A DNA stretch of 64,000 bases from Planctomycetota bacterium (lineage in GTDB: Bacteria; Planctomycetota; Planctomycetia; Pirellulales; Pirellulaceae), in assembly GCA_016872725.1 (NCBI GenBank), contig VGZC01000002.1, positions 149,488 through 213,487 on the forward strand, written 5' to 3'. Each line of letters begins with the position of its first letter. Positions within the stretch are counted from its first letter, which is position 1. The translations under genes and the position numbers were made by a program. Positions 8,286 to 16,631 of this stretch are shown here, piece after piece. Under the pieces are notes generated by a model, which saw nothing but the letters and a program-made list of their open reading frames with translations, was not told where the DNA came from and did no database searches.

Positions 8286-9509
8286 ATGGCATCGACCGCG
8301 TACGAATCCGATCCCGCCGCCGGGGAAACCGAGCGGGACTTTGTTTGGACGCTGAACTTCGGGCCGCAGCATCCCGCGACGCACACGACGCTGCGGATCC
8401 TGCTGAAGCTCGACGGCGAACGGGTCGTCGGCGCCGACCCGGACATCGGATACCTCCATTCGGGATTCGAGAAGATCGGCGAGCATCTCGACTACAACCA
8501 ATACGTCGCCGTGACCGACCGGATGAATTACATTTCGCCGATGGCCAACAACGTCGCGTGGCACCACGCGGTCGAAACCCTGCTGGGGATCGATTTGACG
8601 CCGCGGTGCAAGTACATCCGCGTGATCGTCTCCGAGCTGGCTCGGATCAGCGACCACCTGCTGGCGACCGGCGCCACGGCGCTCGACGTCGGAGCGTTCA
8701 CGTTCTTCCTCTACGCCTTCCACGCGCGCGAACGGATCTACGACATCTTCGAATCGCTTTGCGGGGCCCGGTTCACGACGAGCTACACGCGGGTCGGCGG
8801 CCTGATGCACGACATCACGCCGGTCACCATCGAGAAGATCCGCGCGTTCCTCGCCGGATTCCCCGAGACGCTCGCCGACATGGAACGGCTGCTCAACCGG
8901 AACCGCATCTTCGTGGAGCGGACGCGGGGGATCGGCGTGTTGTCGAAAGCGGAGGCCGTGAACCGCGGAGCGAGCGGACCGGTCGCGCGGGCGAGCGGCG
9001 TGACGCGGGACCTGCGCAAGGACGAACCGTATCTCGCTTACGCCGATTTGGATTTCCGCGTCTGCTGCGCGACGGCCGGCGACTGCTTCGCGCGGTACCT
9101 GGTCCGCATGGCCGAGATGCGCGAGAGCCTCCGGATCGTGGCGCAGGCCGTCGAGAACATCCCGGCGGGACCGATCAACGCGGGTCCCGGAGCGAGGATC
9201 GCGCTGCCTGACAAGGAACAGGTCCATCAGTCGATCGAAGGCTTGATCACGCACTTCGAACTGCTCATGGGGAACCGCGGATTCACAGGGCCCTGCGACG
9301 AGGCGTACGGCGCGGTCGAATCGCCCAACGGCGAACTCGGGTTCTACCTTGTCGGCGACGGAAGCCATGTCGCCTACCGGGCGCGGTGCCGGCCTCCGTC
9401 ATTCATCCACTTCGCCCTCTTTCCCCACCTGATCGTGGGGCACACGCTGAGCGACCTTGTGGCCGTCTTGGGTAGCCTCAACATCATCGCCGCCGAACTC
9501 GACCGATAG
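8286..9509 (+). CDS. nuoD: NADH-quinone oxidoreductase subunit D (49 kDa)
   Basis: 407 residues. NFGPQHPATHTTLR near the N-terminus is the conserved loop that shapes the quinone pocket, with its His; DRMNYISPMANN and GPGARIALPDKE follow in family order, and the tail ends DLVAVLGSLNIIAAELDR. Peripheral-arm subunit related to the large subunit of NiFe hydrogenases. I start at ATG 8286, 26 bases after nuoC; upstream in-frame sequence lies inside nuoC and is not conserved. Confidence 0.97.
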   Translation: MASTAYESDPAAGETERDFVWTLNFGPQHPATHTTLRILLKLDGERVVGADPDIGYLHSGFEKIGEHLDYNQYVAVTDRMNYISPMANNVAWHHAVETLLGIDLTPRCKYIRVIVSELARISDHLLATGATALDVGAFTFFLYAFHARERIYDIFESLCGARFTTSYTRVGGLMHDITPVTIEKIRAFLAGFPETLADMERLLNRNRIFVERTRGIGVLSKAEAVNRGASGPVARASGVTRDLRKDEPYLAYADLDFRVCCATAGDCFARYLVRMAEMRESLRIVAQAVENIPAGPINAGPGARIALPDKEQVHQSIEGLITHFELLMGNRGFTGPCDEAYGAVESPNGELGFYLVGDGSHVAYRARCRPPSFIHFALFPHLIVGHTLSDLVAVLGSLNIIAAELDR

Positions 9510-9539
9510 GCTTCGCGAAACCGAACGGAATCCGAATCG

Positions 9540-10028
9540 ATGTCCCAGCCAAGCGATCGCATCCTGACCGACGCCATGATCGCCGAGATCCGCGATTATT
9601 TCCCGCGTTATCCGACGCGGCAGGCCGTCACGCTGCCCGCGCTGCACGTCGTCAACCGGTACTTGCGCCATGTGCCTCGACGGGCGGTCGTCGAAATCGC
9701 CGAACTGCTCGAACTGGCTCCCGCGCAGGTCGAGGACACGCTGACGTTCTACGCGTTCTTTCCCCAGGAAAGGCCGCACGGCAAGACGAGGGCCTGGGTG
9801 TGCCGCTCGATCAGTTGCCACCTGCGCGGCGCCGAGGAACTCATGGATCACCTGTGCCGGCAAGCGAAGGTCCAGCCGGGCGGAACGACCTCCGACGGCC
9901 GATTGACGCTCGAACACGCCGAATGCCTCGGCGCGTGCGAGCACGCCCCCTGCGTGCTCGCAGGCGACCAACTGCTCAAGACGGTAACGGCCGATGACGC
10001 CGACCGGTTCCTCCGCTCGCTCCGATAA
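9540..10028 (+). CDS. nuoE: NADH-quinone oxidoreductase subunit E (24 kDa, N1a cluster)
   Basis: 162 residues, thioredoxin-like 2Fe-2S protein of the NADH-dehydrogenase module. Four cluster cysteines are visible: CRSISCHLRGAEEL and ECLGACEHAPCVLAG (the first three-part helix region RYPTRQAVTLPALHVVNRYL is also typical). Thirty bases after nuoD. The gap to nuoF is the longest within the operon. Confidence 0.96.
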   Translation: MSQPSDRILTDAMIAEIRDYFPRYPTRQAVTLPALHVVNRYLRHVPRRAVVEIAELLELAPAQVEDTLTFYAFFPQERPHGKTRAWVCRSISCHLRGAEELMDHLCRQAKVQPGGTTSDGRLTLEHAECLGACEHAPCVLAGDQLLKTVTADDADRFLRSLR

Positions 10029-10210
10029 TCCAAACGGCCGCGCCCGACGACGGCGCGGGAACCCGATGCGAACCAGACAATACGACACAAGAAGAAACGG
10101 GGCGCACGCGGCAAGGGGAACGGAACGATGCTAAGGCGCACGGATCGGATGGCGGGAACGAACAGTGGTCGGAACACAGTGGCGGGACCGGTTTGTTGAG
10201 GGAGCTCGCG
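10029..10210 (+). other. 182-bp intercistronic gap between nuoE and nuoF
   Basis: This is the only gap of more than 100 bases inside the nuo operon. It holds a GC hairpin with arms CCGCGCC (10038-10044) and GGCGCGG (10052-10058) soon after the nuoE stop, then a purine-rich run (agaagaaacggggcg). No frame of more than 25 codons with a ribosome binding site was seen. It could be a processing or attenuation site separating the two halves of the transcript. Confidence 0.45.
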
Positions 10211-11557
10211 GTGGGAGAATACGAGCCGGTCCTACTGGCGAACGTCGGGGTTGCCGGGAGCCATACGCGGGCCGTGTATGAATCGCGGGGCGGGTATGAA
10301 GGTCTGCGCCGCGCGCTTTGCGACATGTCGCCGGCGGACGTGACCGAACGGGTGAAGGCGAGCGGCCTGCGGGGGCGGGGCGGCGCCGGGTTCCCCACGG
10401 GACTCAAATGGACGTTCCTCGACAAGAAAGCGACGCCCGTCTATTTCTGCTTGAACGCCGATGAGAGCGAGCCGGGCACGTTCAACAATCGGATCCTGAT
10501 GGAGGAGGATCCGCACCAGGTACTCGAAGGCCTGATCCTCAGTTGCTACGCCACAGGCGCCCGGACGGCGTACTACTACATGCGTTACGAATATCCGCTC
10601 GCGTGGGAGCGGACGCGCGCGGCGATCGACGAATGTTACGCGGCCGGATTGCTCGGCTCCAATCTGCTCGGCACCGGCTACGCGCTCGACGTCGTCCTCC
10701 ATCGGGGCGCCGCCGCCTACATCTGCGGCGAGGAAACGGGCCTGATCGAGAGCCTCGAAGGGAAGCGGGCCTGGCCGAGGATCAAGCCTCCTTTTCCGGC
10801 GATCGAGGGCGCTTTCCGCAAGCCGACGGTGGTCAACAACGTCGAAACCGTTTCGTGCGTAAGGCAGATCATCGACCGGGGCGTCGATTGGTTCCGGTCG
10901 TTGGGCGTGCCGCCCGACCCGAAGAATCCGCGGGACGCGGGCAGTTTCGGACCCAAGTTGTATTGCCTGAGCGGTCACGTCGAACGGCCCGGTTGCTATG
11001 AAGGGCCGCTCGGATTGACCGTCCGCGAACTCATCGACCGGTTCGGAGGCGGCGTATGGAAGGGCCGTCGAGGCAAGGCGGCGATTCCCGGCGGGATCAG
11101 CATGGGCCTTTTGCGCGAGGACGAGTTCGATTGCCCGCTCGACTTCAACGGGCCCGGCCGCTACGGTTGCCTCGGCCTCGGAACGGCCGCCGTCGTCGTG
11201 ATGGACGAGACGGTGTCGATCGTGGACGTCCTGCACAACAGTTGCCGATTCTTCGCCCACGAGAGCTGCGGCCAGTGCACGCCGTGCCGCGAGGGAACGG
11301 CGTGGGCCTACAAGATCCTCCAGCGGATCCGCGCCGGGCACGGACGACTGCTCGATATCGAATTGCTGCGCGGAATCGGCGACACGATCGGCATCATGCC
11401 CGGGACGACGATCTGCGGACTGGCCGACGGCGCGGCATGGCCGATCAAGAACGCGATCGCGAAATTCCGCGATGAGATCGAGACCCATATCAAGACGACG
11501 AACCCAGGGCACTACGGCGCGACGCGCCCCGTGCCGGAACGGCATTCAGCGCATTAG
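10211..11557 (+). CDS. nuoF: NADH-quinone oxidoreductase subunit F (51 kDa, NADH/FMN/N3)
   Basis: 448 residues. It binds NADH and FMN and carries 4Fe-4S cluster N3. Visible: the Gly-rich nucleotide loop GLRGRGGAGFPTGLKW, NADESEPGTFNNRI, AAYICGEETGLIESLEG, and the N3 ligands in SCGQCTPCREGT plus the later Cys in TTICGLADG. I chose the GTG at 10211 because GAGGGAG lies six bases upstream and homology (YEPVLLANVG) begins two codons later; TTG codons at 10193 and 10196 are alternatives without such spacing. Confidence 0.95.
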   Translation: MGEYEPVLLANVGVAGSHTRAVYESRGGYEGLRRALCDMSPADVTERVKASGLRGRGGAGFPTGLKWTFLDKKATPVYFCLNADESEPGTFNNRILMEEDPHQVLEGLILSCYATGARTAYYYMRYEYPLAWERTRAAIDECYAAGLLGSNLLGTGYALDVVLHRGAAAYICGEETGLIESLEGKRAWPRIKPPFPAIEGAFRKPTVVNNVETVSCVRQIIDRGVDWFRSLGVPPDPKNPRDAGSFGPKLYCLSGHVERPGCYEGPLGLTVRELIDRFGGGVWKGRRGKAAIPGGISMGLLREDEFDCPLDFNGPGRYGCLGLGTAAVVVMDETVSIVDVLHNSCRFFAHESCGQCTPCREGTAWAYKILQRIRAGHGRLLDIELLRGIGDTIGIMPGTTICGLADGAAWPIKNAIAKFRDEIETHIKTTNPGHYGATRPVPERHSAH

Positions 11558-11575
11558 TCCAGGAAGCGCGAGCTC

Positions 11576-13249
11576 ATGGCGATTGTGGTCGTTGACGGCG
11601 TGGAAGTGGAAATCGGCGACGGCGAGCGGCTGAACGGCGTTCAGGCCGCGCGGCGCGCGGGGATCGAAATCCCCCATTACTGCTGGCATCCGGGCCTCTC
11701 GGTCGTCGCGAGCTGCCGCATGTGCCTCGTCGAGTCGGGCAAGCGCGATCCGGCGACCGGACAAGTCACCTTGCTGCCGAAACTCGTCCCCGCGTGCCAG
11801 ACTCCCGCTACCGACGGTACGGTGTTCGTCACGCAAAGCGATACGGTGCGGCAGGCGCGGGCTATGGTCGAAGAGGACCTGCTGATCCGCCATCCGATCG
11901 ACTGTCCGATCTGCGACAAGGCGGGCGAGTGCTCACTCCAGGACTATCATTTTCGATACGGTCGGGCCGAGCGCCGCGCCGACCTGCGGCCGTTCACGAG
12001 CCGCCGCCGTACGCTCGGCGATACGGTTTCGCTCTTCGTCGACCGGTGCGTGATGTGCTCGCGATGCGTGCGGTTCTGCCGCGAGGTCGCGGGAACGAGC
12101 GAGCTGATGGTCGCCCATCGGGGCGCTCACGAGGAGATCGACGTCTTTCCCGGCTTCCCGCTCGCCAATCGACTCTCCGGTAACGTCGTCGACCTTTGCC
12201 CCGTCGGCGCGCTGGCCGATCGCGACTTCCTTTACCAACAACGCGTCTGGTTCATGCGGTCGCACAAGCACGTCTGCGCGGGATGCTCGACCGGCTGTTC
12301 GATCCGCATCGACACGAACCAGGACCGGATCCACCGGCTGAAACCTCGAGCGAACGCCGCCGTCAACCAGTGGTGGATGTGCGACGAGGGACGATACGCA
12401 TTCAAGCATGTCCACGACGCGTCGCGCATCGTCGAGCCTCGGGCGCGCGTCGGGAACCGGTGGGAGGCGCGGGACTGGCCGAGCATCCTCGACGCGCTGC
12501 GCGGGCGGCTCGCCGACGCCCCCTCGATCACCGTCGTCCTCTCGCCGCATCAGACCGTCGAAGAAGCCTATCTGCTCGCCGCGCTCGCGCGCCGCCACGA
12601 CCCGAGCGCGCGGATCGTGGTCGGCGAAACGCCCATGCGAGGCGCGGACGAGTCGTTTCCGACCGGGTTCACGATCCGCGCCGAAAAATGTCCGAACCGG
12701 CGCGGCGTGGAACGGATCGCGGAGGGCTGGAACGAGGCCGCGGGCGGATCGGAATCGTCGGACGATTTCGGGTGGTCCGCGTTCCTCGCGGAACTCGATC
12801 GCGGCGCGCGGCCCGGCGCCGTGTGGATCGCGGGCGGCGGCCCCGACGGCGCGGTCGATCCGGAAACCGCGCTCCGGTTGCGCCGGACGCCCCTGCTGAT
12901 CGTCCAATCGCTCTTCCACAACCCGCTCTGCGACCAGGCCGATTTCGTCTTGCCCGCGACGGCGTTCGCCGAACGCGAAGGATCGTACGTCAACGCGACC
13001 GATCGCCTGCAATCCTTCGCATGGGCCCTTCGGCCACCGATCGGCGTCGAACCCGACGGACCGCTCTACTGGAAACTGCTCGACCGGTCCGGCCTGTATC
13101 GCGGGCCGGTTGTCTTGAAGGAAATCGCCGAACGCTGGGAGTCGTTCGCCGCCGCGCGCGGTTCGATACCGGAGACGGGCCTGGATCTGGGCGGAGCCGT
13201 CCGGCCGCAATCGACCCGCCGACCCGCGGCGCCGGTGTCAACGACGTAG
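11576..13249 (+). CDS. nuoG: NADH-quinone oxidoreductase subunit G (75 kDa)
   Basis: 557 residues. N-terminal 2Fe-2S ligands are in HYCWHPGLSVVASCRMC and ACQTPATDG; the His-Cys cluster is in HPIDCPICDKAGECSLQDY; the next 4Fe-4S set is CVMCSRCVRFCREV with DLCPVGAL. A further CxxCxxxC set followed after exactly 27 residues by Cys (CAGCSTGC to WWMC) is the N7 cluster pattern, which is kept by only some complexes. The molybdopterin-enzyme-like C-terminal domain is short compared with E. coli NuoG. AGGAAG lies nine bases before the ATG. Confidence 0.95.
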   Translation: MAIVVVDGVEVEIGDGERLNGVQAARRAGIEIPHYCWHPGLSVVASCRMCLVESGKRDPATGQVTLLPKLVPACQTPATDGTVFVTQSDTVRQARAMVEEDLLIRHPIDCPICDKAGECSLQDYHFRYGRAERRADLRPFTSRRRTLGDTVSLFVDRCVMCSRCVRFCREVAGTSELMVAHRGAHEEIDVFPGFPLANRLSGNVVDLCPVGALADRDFLYQQRVWFMRSHKHVCAGCSTGCSIRIDTNQDRIHRLKPRANAAVNQWWMCDEGRYAFKHVHDASRIVEPRARVGNRWEARDWPSILDALRGRLADAPSITVVLSPHQTVEEAYLLAALARRHDPSARIVVGETPMRGADESFPTGFTIRAEKCPNRRGVERIAEGWNEAAGGSESSDDFGWSAFLAELDRGARPGAVWIAGGGPDGAVDPETALRLRRTPLLIVQSLFHNPLCDQADFVLPATAFAEREGSYVNATDRLQSFAWALRPPIGVEPDGPLYWKLLDRSGLYRGPVVLKEIAERWESFAAARGSIPETGLDLGGAVRPQSTRRPAAPVSTT

Positions 13250-13263
13250 GAGGATATGCGGGC

Positions 13264-14490
13264 ATGACGGAAGCACTGGTCAAAGTCGCGTTCGCGATCG
13301 GCGGGCTGATGACCGCGGCCGCCTATCTTGTGCTGCTCGAACGGCGCATGGCCGCGTGGTTCCAGGACCGCATCGGTCCGAACCGAGTCGGCATTCCCCT
13401 GACAAGAATCCGGCTTTGGGGATTGGGGCAACCGCTCGCGGACGGCGGCAAGTTCATCTTGAAGGAAGAGTACACGCCCGCGCATGTCGACCGGACGATG
13501 TACGTGCTGGCGCCGATCAGCATTCTGACCGCCGCGCTCGCCGTGTTCGCCGTGATTCCGTTCGGCGGCGCGCTTCCGTCGCTCGATGTCGGAGGCCTTG
13601 GGTGGGAACATCCCGTTCCGCTCGTCGTCGCGCCCGGCGCCGACATCGGCTTGGTCTACGTCTTCGCGCTCAACAGCATCGCCGTCTACGGCGTGATCCT
13701 GGGCGGCTGGGCGTCGAACAATAAATACAGTCTTCTTGGAGGACTGAGGTCGAGCGCCCAGTTGATCGCCTATGAATTGCCGCTCGGACTCGCCATCCTC
13801 GGCGTCGTGCTCGCCTCCGGATCGCTCAACCTCGACGCGATCATCCTCTCCCAAGCCTCGACGGGAACCTGGCTCGCGTTTTCACAGCCGCTTGGATTCG
13901 TGATCTTCGTGGTCGCGGCGTTCGCGGAGGCGGCCCGGCTTCCGTTCGATCTTCCCGAGTGCGAACAGGAACTGATCGGAGGCTACCATACCGAGTATTC
14001 GGGCATCAAGCTGCTGCTGTTTCTGGTCGCCGAGTTCCTTCACATGATCACGGCGGCGTTCCTGATCGTGATCCTGTTCCTGGGCGGATGGCATCTTTGG
14101 GGTCTGACCGGCGCGACGGCCGAAACGAACTGGCTCACCGCCCTCCTGCGAACGGCCGTACTGCTCGGCAAGACGCTGCTGGTGATCCTGTTCTTCATGT
14201 GGGTGCGATGGAGTTGGCCGCGATTCCGATTCGATCAGCTCATGGCGTTCGCGTGGAAGCTCCTGCTTCCTCTGGGACTCGCGCATTTCCTCGTGATCGC
14301 CGTGCTCGATCAGATTCGAACGTACGTCTTGGCGCCGAGGCTCGGCGAGACGCTCTCCGCGTGGTTGTTGGTGATTCCGGGCGTCGGCGTCTGCATCGCG
14401 GCGTGGATCGTTGTCGGCCTGACCGGCCCGCGCGACTCGACGCGTCCACGACGACCGGGAAGCGCCGCGCGCGGCGTGTCCACCGCGTGA
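13264..14490 (+). CDS. nuoH: NADH-quinone oxidoreductase subunit H (ND1)
   Basis: 408 residues, about eight to nine membrane helices. Conserved pieces: LLERRMAAWFQDRIGPNRVG, GLGQPLADGGKFILKEE, AEAARLPFDLPECEQELIGGYHTEYSG and the ALNSIAVYGVILGGWASNNKYSLLGG loop. It forms the quinone chamber floor and links the arms. The Asp/Glu-rich loop that is thought to couple quinone chemistry to pumping is intact. An AGGAGG element sits ten bases upstream of the ATG; the last 25 residues are a basic tail. Confidence 0.97.
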   Translation: MTEALVKVAFAIGGLMTAAAYLVLLERRMAAWFQDRIGPNRVGIPLTRIRLWGLGQPLADGGKFILKEEYTPAHVDRTMYVLAPISILTAALAVFAVIPFGGALPSLDVGGLGWEHPVPLVVAPGADIGLVYVFALNSIAVYGVILGGWASNNKYSLLGGLRSSAQLIAYELPLGLAILGVVLASGSLNLDAIILSQASTGTWLAFSQPLGFVIFVVAAFAEAARLPFDLPECEQELIGGYHTEYSGIKLLLFLVAEFLHMITAAFLIVILFLGGWHLWGLTGATAETNWLTALLRTAVLLGKTLLVILFFMWVRWSWPRFRFDQLMAFAWKLLLPLGLAHFLVIAVLDQIRTYVLAPRLGETLSAWLLVIPGVGVCIAAWIVVGLTGPRDSTRPRRPGSAARGVSTA

Positions 14491-14581
14491 ACCTCGGACC
14501 CGCGTTCCCATGACCGCGCCGATCGAATCGGCATGCTCGATACGCCGTGAACGAGATCCTCGAACGATGAGACCTTCGCCG

Positions 14582-15136
14582 ATGCCCTCCGACGATTCAT
14601 CGATCCATTGGGTGGAAGAGCCCGATTTGGGCCTGAGCGGCCGGATGTGCCTGCCGATGTTCGCGCAGGGCTTGACCACGACCTTGCGCCATCTTCGTCG
14701 CGCGATATCGGGACATCCGGTCACCGTGAGCTATCCCGACGAGGAGCCGGAGATCGCCAATCCCCGGATCTATCGGGGTGTGCACCGCTTGAACCGCGAC
14801 GCCGAGGGGCGTGTGAAGTGCGTCGCCTGTTTTCTGTGCGCGACGGCCTGCCCGGCGCATTGCATCGACATCGTCGCGGCGCCGAGCCCGTGGCCCGACC
14901 GCGAGAAATATCCGCAGTCGTTCACGATCGACGAACTCCGGTGCATCTACTGCGGAATGTGCGAGGAAGCGTGCCCGGTCGACGCGATCGAACTGACCAG
15001 CCTGTACAATCTGACCGGTCGGAACCGCGAGGAAATGCACTTCGACAAGGAGAAGCTCTTGAGCGTCCACGATGCGACGAAGGACGGCGAACCGTGCCGG
15101 ACCTTGAGGCCGGCGGATCCGGGAGGCGATCCATGA
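14582..15136 (+). CDS. nuoI: NADH-quinone oxidoreductase subunit I (two 4Fe-4S clusters)
   Basis: 184 residues from this start. Two ferredoxin-type motifs are complete: CVACFLCATACPAHCI and CIYCGMCEEACPVDAI, carrying clusters N6a and N6b of the connecting module. I picked ATG 14582 because the typical HWVEEPDLGL region begins nine residues later; ATGs at 14567 and 14510 are in frame and would add 5 or 24 residues, and none of the three has a strong ribosome binding site. Its stop overlaps the nuoJ start (ATGA). Confidence 0.92.
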   Translation: MPSDDSSIHWVEEPDLGLSGRMCLPMFAQGLTTTLRHLRRAISGHPVTVSYPDEEPEIANPRIYRGVHRLNRDAEGRVKCVACFLCATACPAHCIDIVAAPSPWPDREKYPQSFTIDELRCIYCGMCEEACPVDAIELTSLYNLTGRNREEMHFDKEKLLSVHDATKDGEPCRTLRPADPGGDP

Positions 15137-16089
15137 TCGCATGGGATCAACCCGCGACGTGGGCGGTCGTTCTGTTCGCGATCGGGCTCGGCCTGATGGT
15201 GCCGAACGGGTCGATGCGGCGAAGGGCCATTGGCGCGGTCGTTGGCCTGGCGAGCCTCGCCTGCTTTTCGGCGGCGTTTCCCGTTTCCGGCCCGTGGCTC
15301 GACCGCGCCGTTTTCCGGATCCTGGCGCTGATCGCCGTGGGGAGCGCGGCGGCGAGCGTTTCGATGCGGAACGCCGTGTACGCCGCGGTTTGGTTCGCCA
15401 TCTGTTTGCTCGGAGTCGCCGGGCTCTTCCTGTATCAGGGCGCCCAGTTCCTCGGCGTTGTCACGGTCGTCGTGTACGCCGGCGCGATCGTCGTCACGTT
15501 CCTGTTCGTGATCATGCTCGCCCAACCGACCGGCCAGATGGTCTATGACCGGATCACCTGGGGCGGCGAGGCGAAGATCCTGGGGGTGGGAGCGGGCGCC
15601 CTGCTCGTCGCGATCGTCACCGGACTGCTCACGACCGACCGACCGCCGGACGATCGGGATCGAGTGGCGAGCGCCATCGCTGCGTGGGACGCGCGGACCG
15701 CGCCGAGCCGCTCGGATGGAATCGCGGGGGCCGAATGGTATCTGGTCGACGCGCGCGCGGACGACGGCGGTCTGCGTGTGGTCCTGCGGAACGACCTGCC
15801 TCCCGTCCTCCTCGATCGATTGAGGGCGGCCCTTCCGCACGAACTGGAATCGGGCGACGCGCCGCTCGCCGCCGCCGCCCGCAAACAGCTCGACATCGAG
15901 TTCCTTTCGATCGAGGACAACGTGTTGCATCCGAACCACGTGGCCCTGCTCGGACGCAACCTGTACGGCCGACACCTGATCTCGGTCGAAATCGCGGGAA
16001 CCGTCCTGCTCGCCGCGCTGGTCGGCGCGATCGCCGTCGCGATGCGGGCGAGGCGCGCGGAGCGGCCTTATGAAGGAGAAGCCGCGTGA
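15133..16089 (+). CDS. nuoJ: NADH-quinone oxidoreductase subunit J (ND6) with a long internal insertion
   Basis: 318 residues, against the more usual 165-200. The first 150 residues hold four to five helices including the conserved VVYAGAIVVTFLFVIML helix, which bears the flexible pi-bulge region of subunit J. Between GLLTTDRPPDDRD and LLGRNLYGRHLISVEIAG lies about 115 residues of mostly soluble sequence (AEWYLVDARADDGG, LDRLRAALPHELES) before the last helix. The last conserved part (LYGRHLISVEIAGTVLLAALVGAIAV) is normal, so the insertion is a loop and not a frameshift. Coupled to nuoI and nuoK by overlaps. Confidence 0.93.
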   Translation: MIAWDQPATWAVVLFAIGLGLMVPNGSMRRRAIGAVVGLASLACFSAAFPVSGPWLDRAVFRILALIAVGSAAASVSMRNAVYAAVWFAICLLGVAGLFLYQGAQFLGVVTVVVYAGAIVVTFLFVIMLAQPTGQMVYDRITWGGEAKILGVGAGALLVAIVTGLLTTDRPPDDRDRVASAIAAWDARTAPSRSDGIAGAEWYLVDARADDGGLRVVLRNDLPPVLLDRLRAALPHELESGDAPLAAAARKQLDIEFLSIEDNVLHPNHVALLGRNLYGRHLISVEIAGTVLLAALVGAIAVAMRARRAERPYEGEAA

Positions 16090-16535
16090 ACGAACGGGAA
16101 CTGCTCGACGGCTATCTCCTGCTCGGAGGCCTGCTCTTCGCGATCGGACTCGTCGGTTTCCTCGTCCGCAGGAATCTCATCGTGATGTTCCTCTGCGCGG
16201 AGATGATGTTGCAAGGGGTCGCCGTGTCGCTCGTCGCCTGGAGCCGGTTCCGCCACAATTGGGACGGCCAGTCGATGGTGCTGTTCATCATCGCGATCGC
16301 GGCGTGCGAAGCGGCGGTCGGGCTCGCGCTGATCCTCGCCCTTTTCCAACGCTCGCGGACGCTCGACGTCGCGTATTGGCAGGACTTGCGGGAACCGGGA
16401 CAATCTCGACGCGTCGACCGCGGGGTCCCCGAGGAGCGCCGCGAGGAACGGATATGGCCGCGATTGACACCGGCCGGAGTCATGCCGCGCGAGGATCAGG
16501 ACAAGAACAAGGAAACGCACCGCGCGCGTGTTTGA
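16086..16535 (+). CDS. nuoK: NADH-quinone oxidoreductase subunit K (ND4L) with charged C-terminal tail
   Basis: 149 residues; the family is normally near 100. Three membrane helices are seen with the conserved RRNLIVMFLCAEMMLQGVAVSLVAW and FIIAIAACEAAVGLALILALF; the Glu residues in CAEMM and CEAAVG are the buried acids needed for proton transfer. The final 45 residues are highly charged (RRVDRGVPEERREER) and are not part of the family core. Starts with GTG overlapping the nuoJ stop (GTGA). Confidence 0.94.
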   Translation: MNERELLDGYLLLGGLLFAIGLVGFLVRRNLIVMFLCAEMMLQGVAVSLVAWSRFRHNWDGQSMVLFIIAIAACEAAVGLALILALFQRSRTLDVAYWQDLREPGQSRRVDRGVPEERREERIWPRLTPAGVMPREDQDKNKETHRARV

Positions 16536-16631
16536 CGGCGAGCCGGGCGTCCGGAGCGGAACGGAGTCGACCGGTCGGATCATTGCGGTTTTTTGGATGG
16601 ACAGGAAGGCAAACGCGTAGGCACAACCGGT

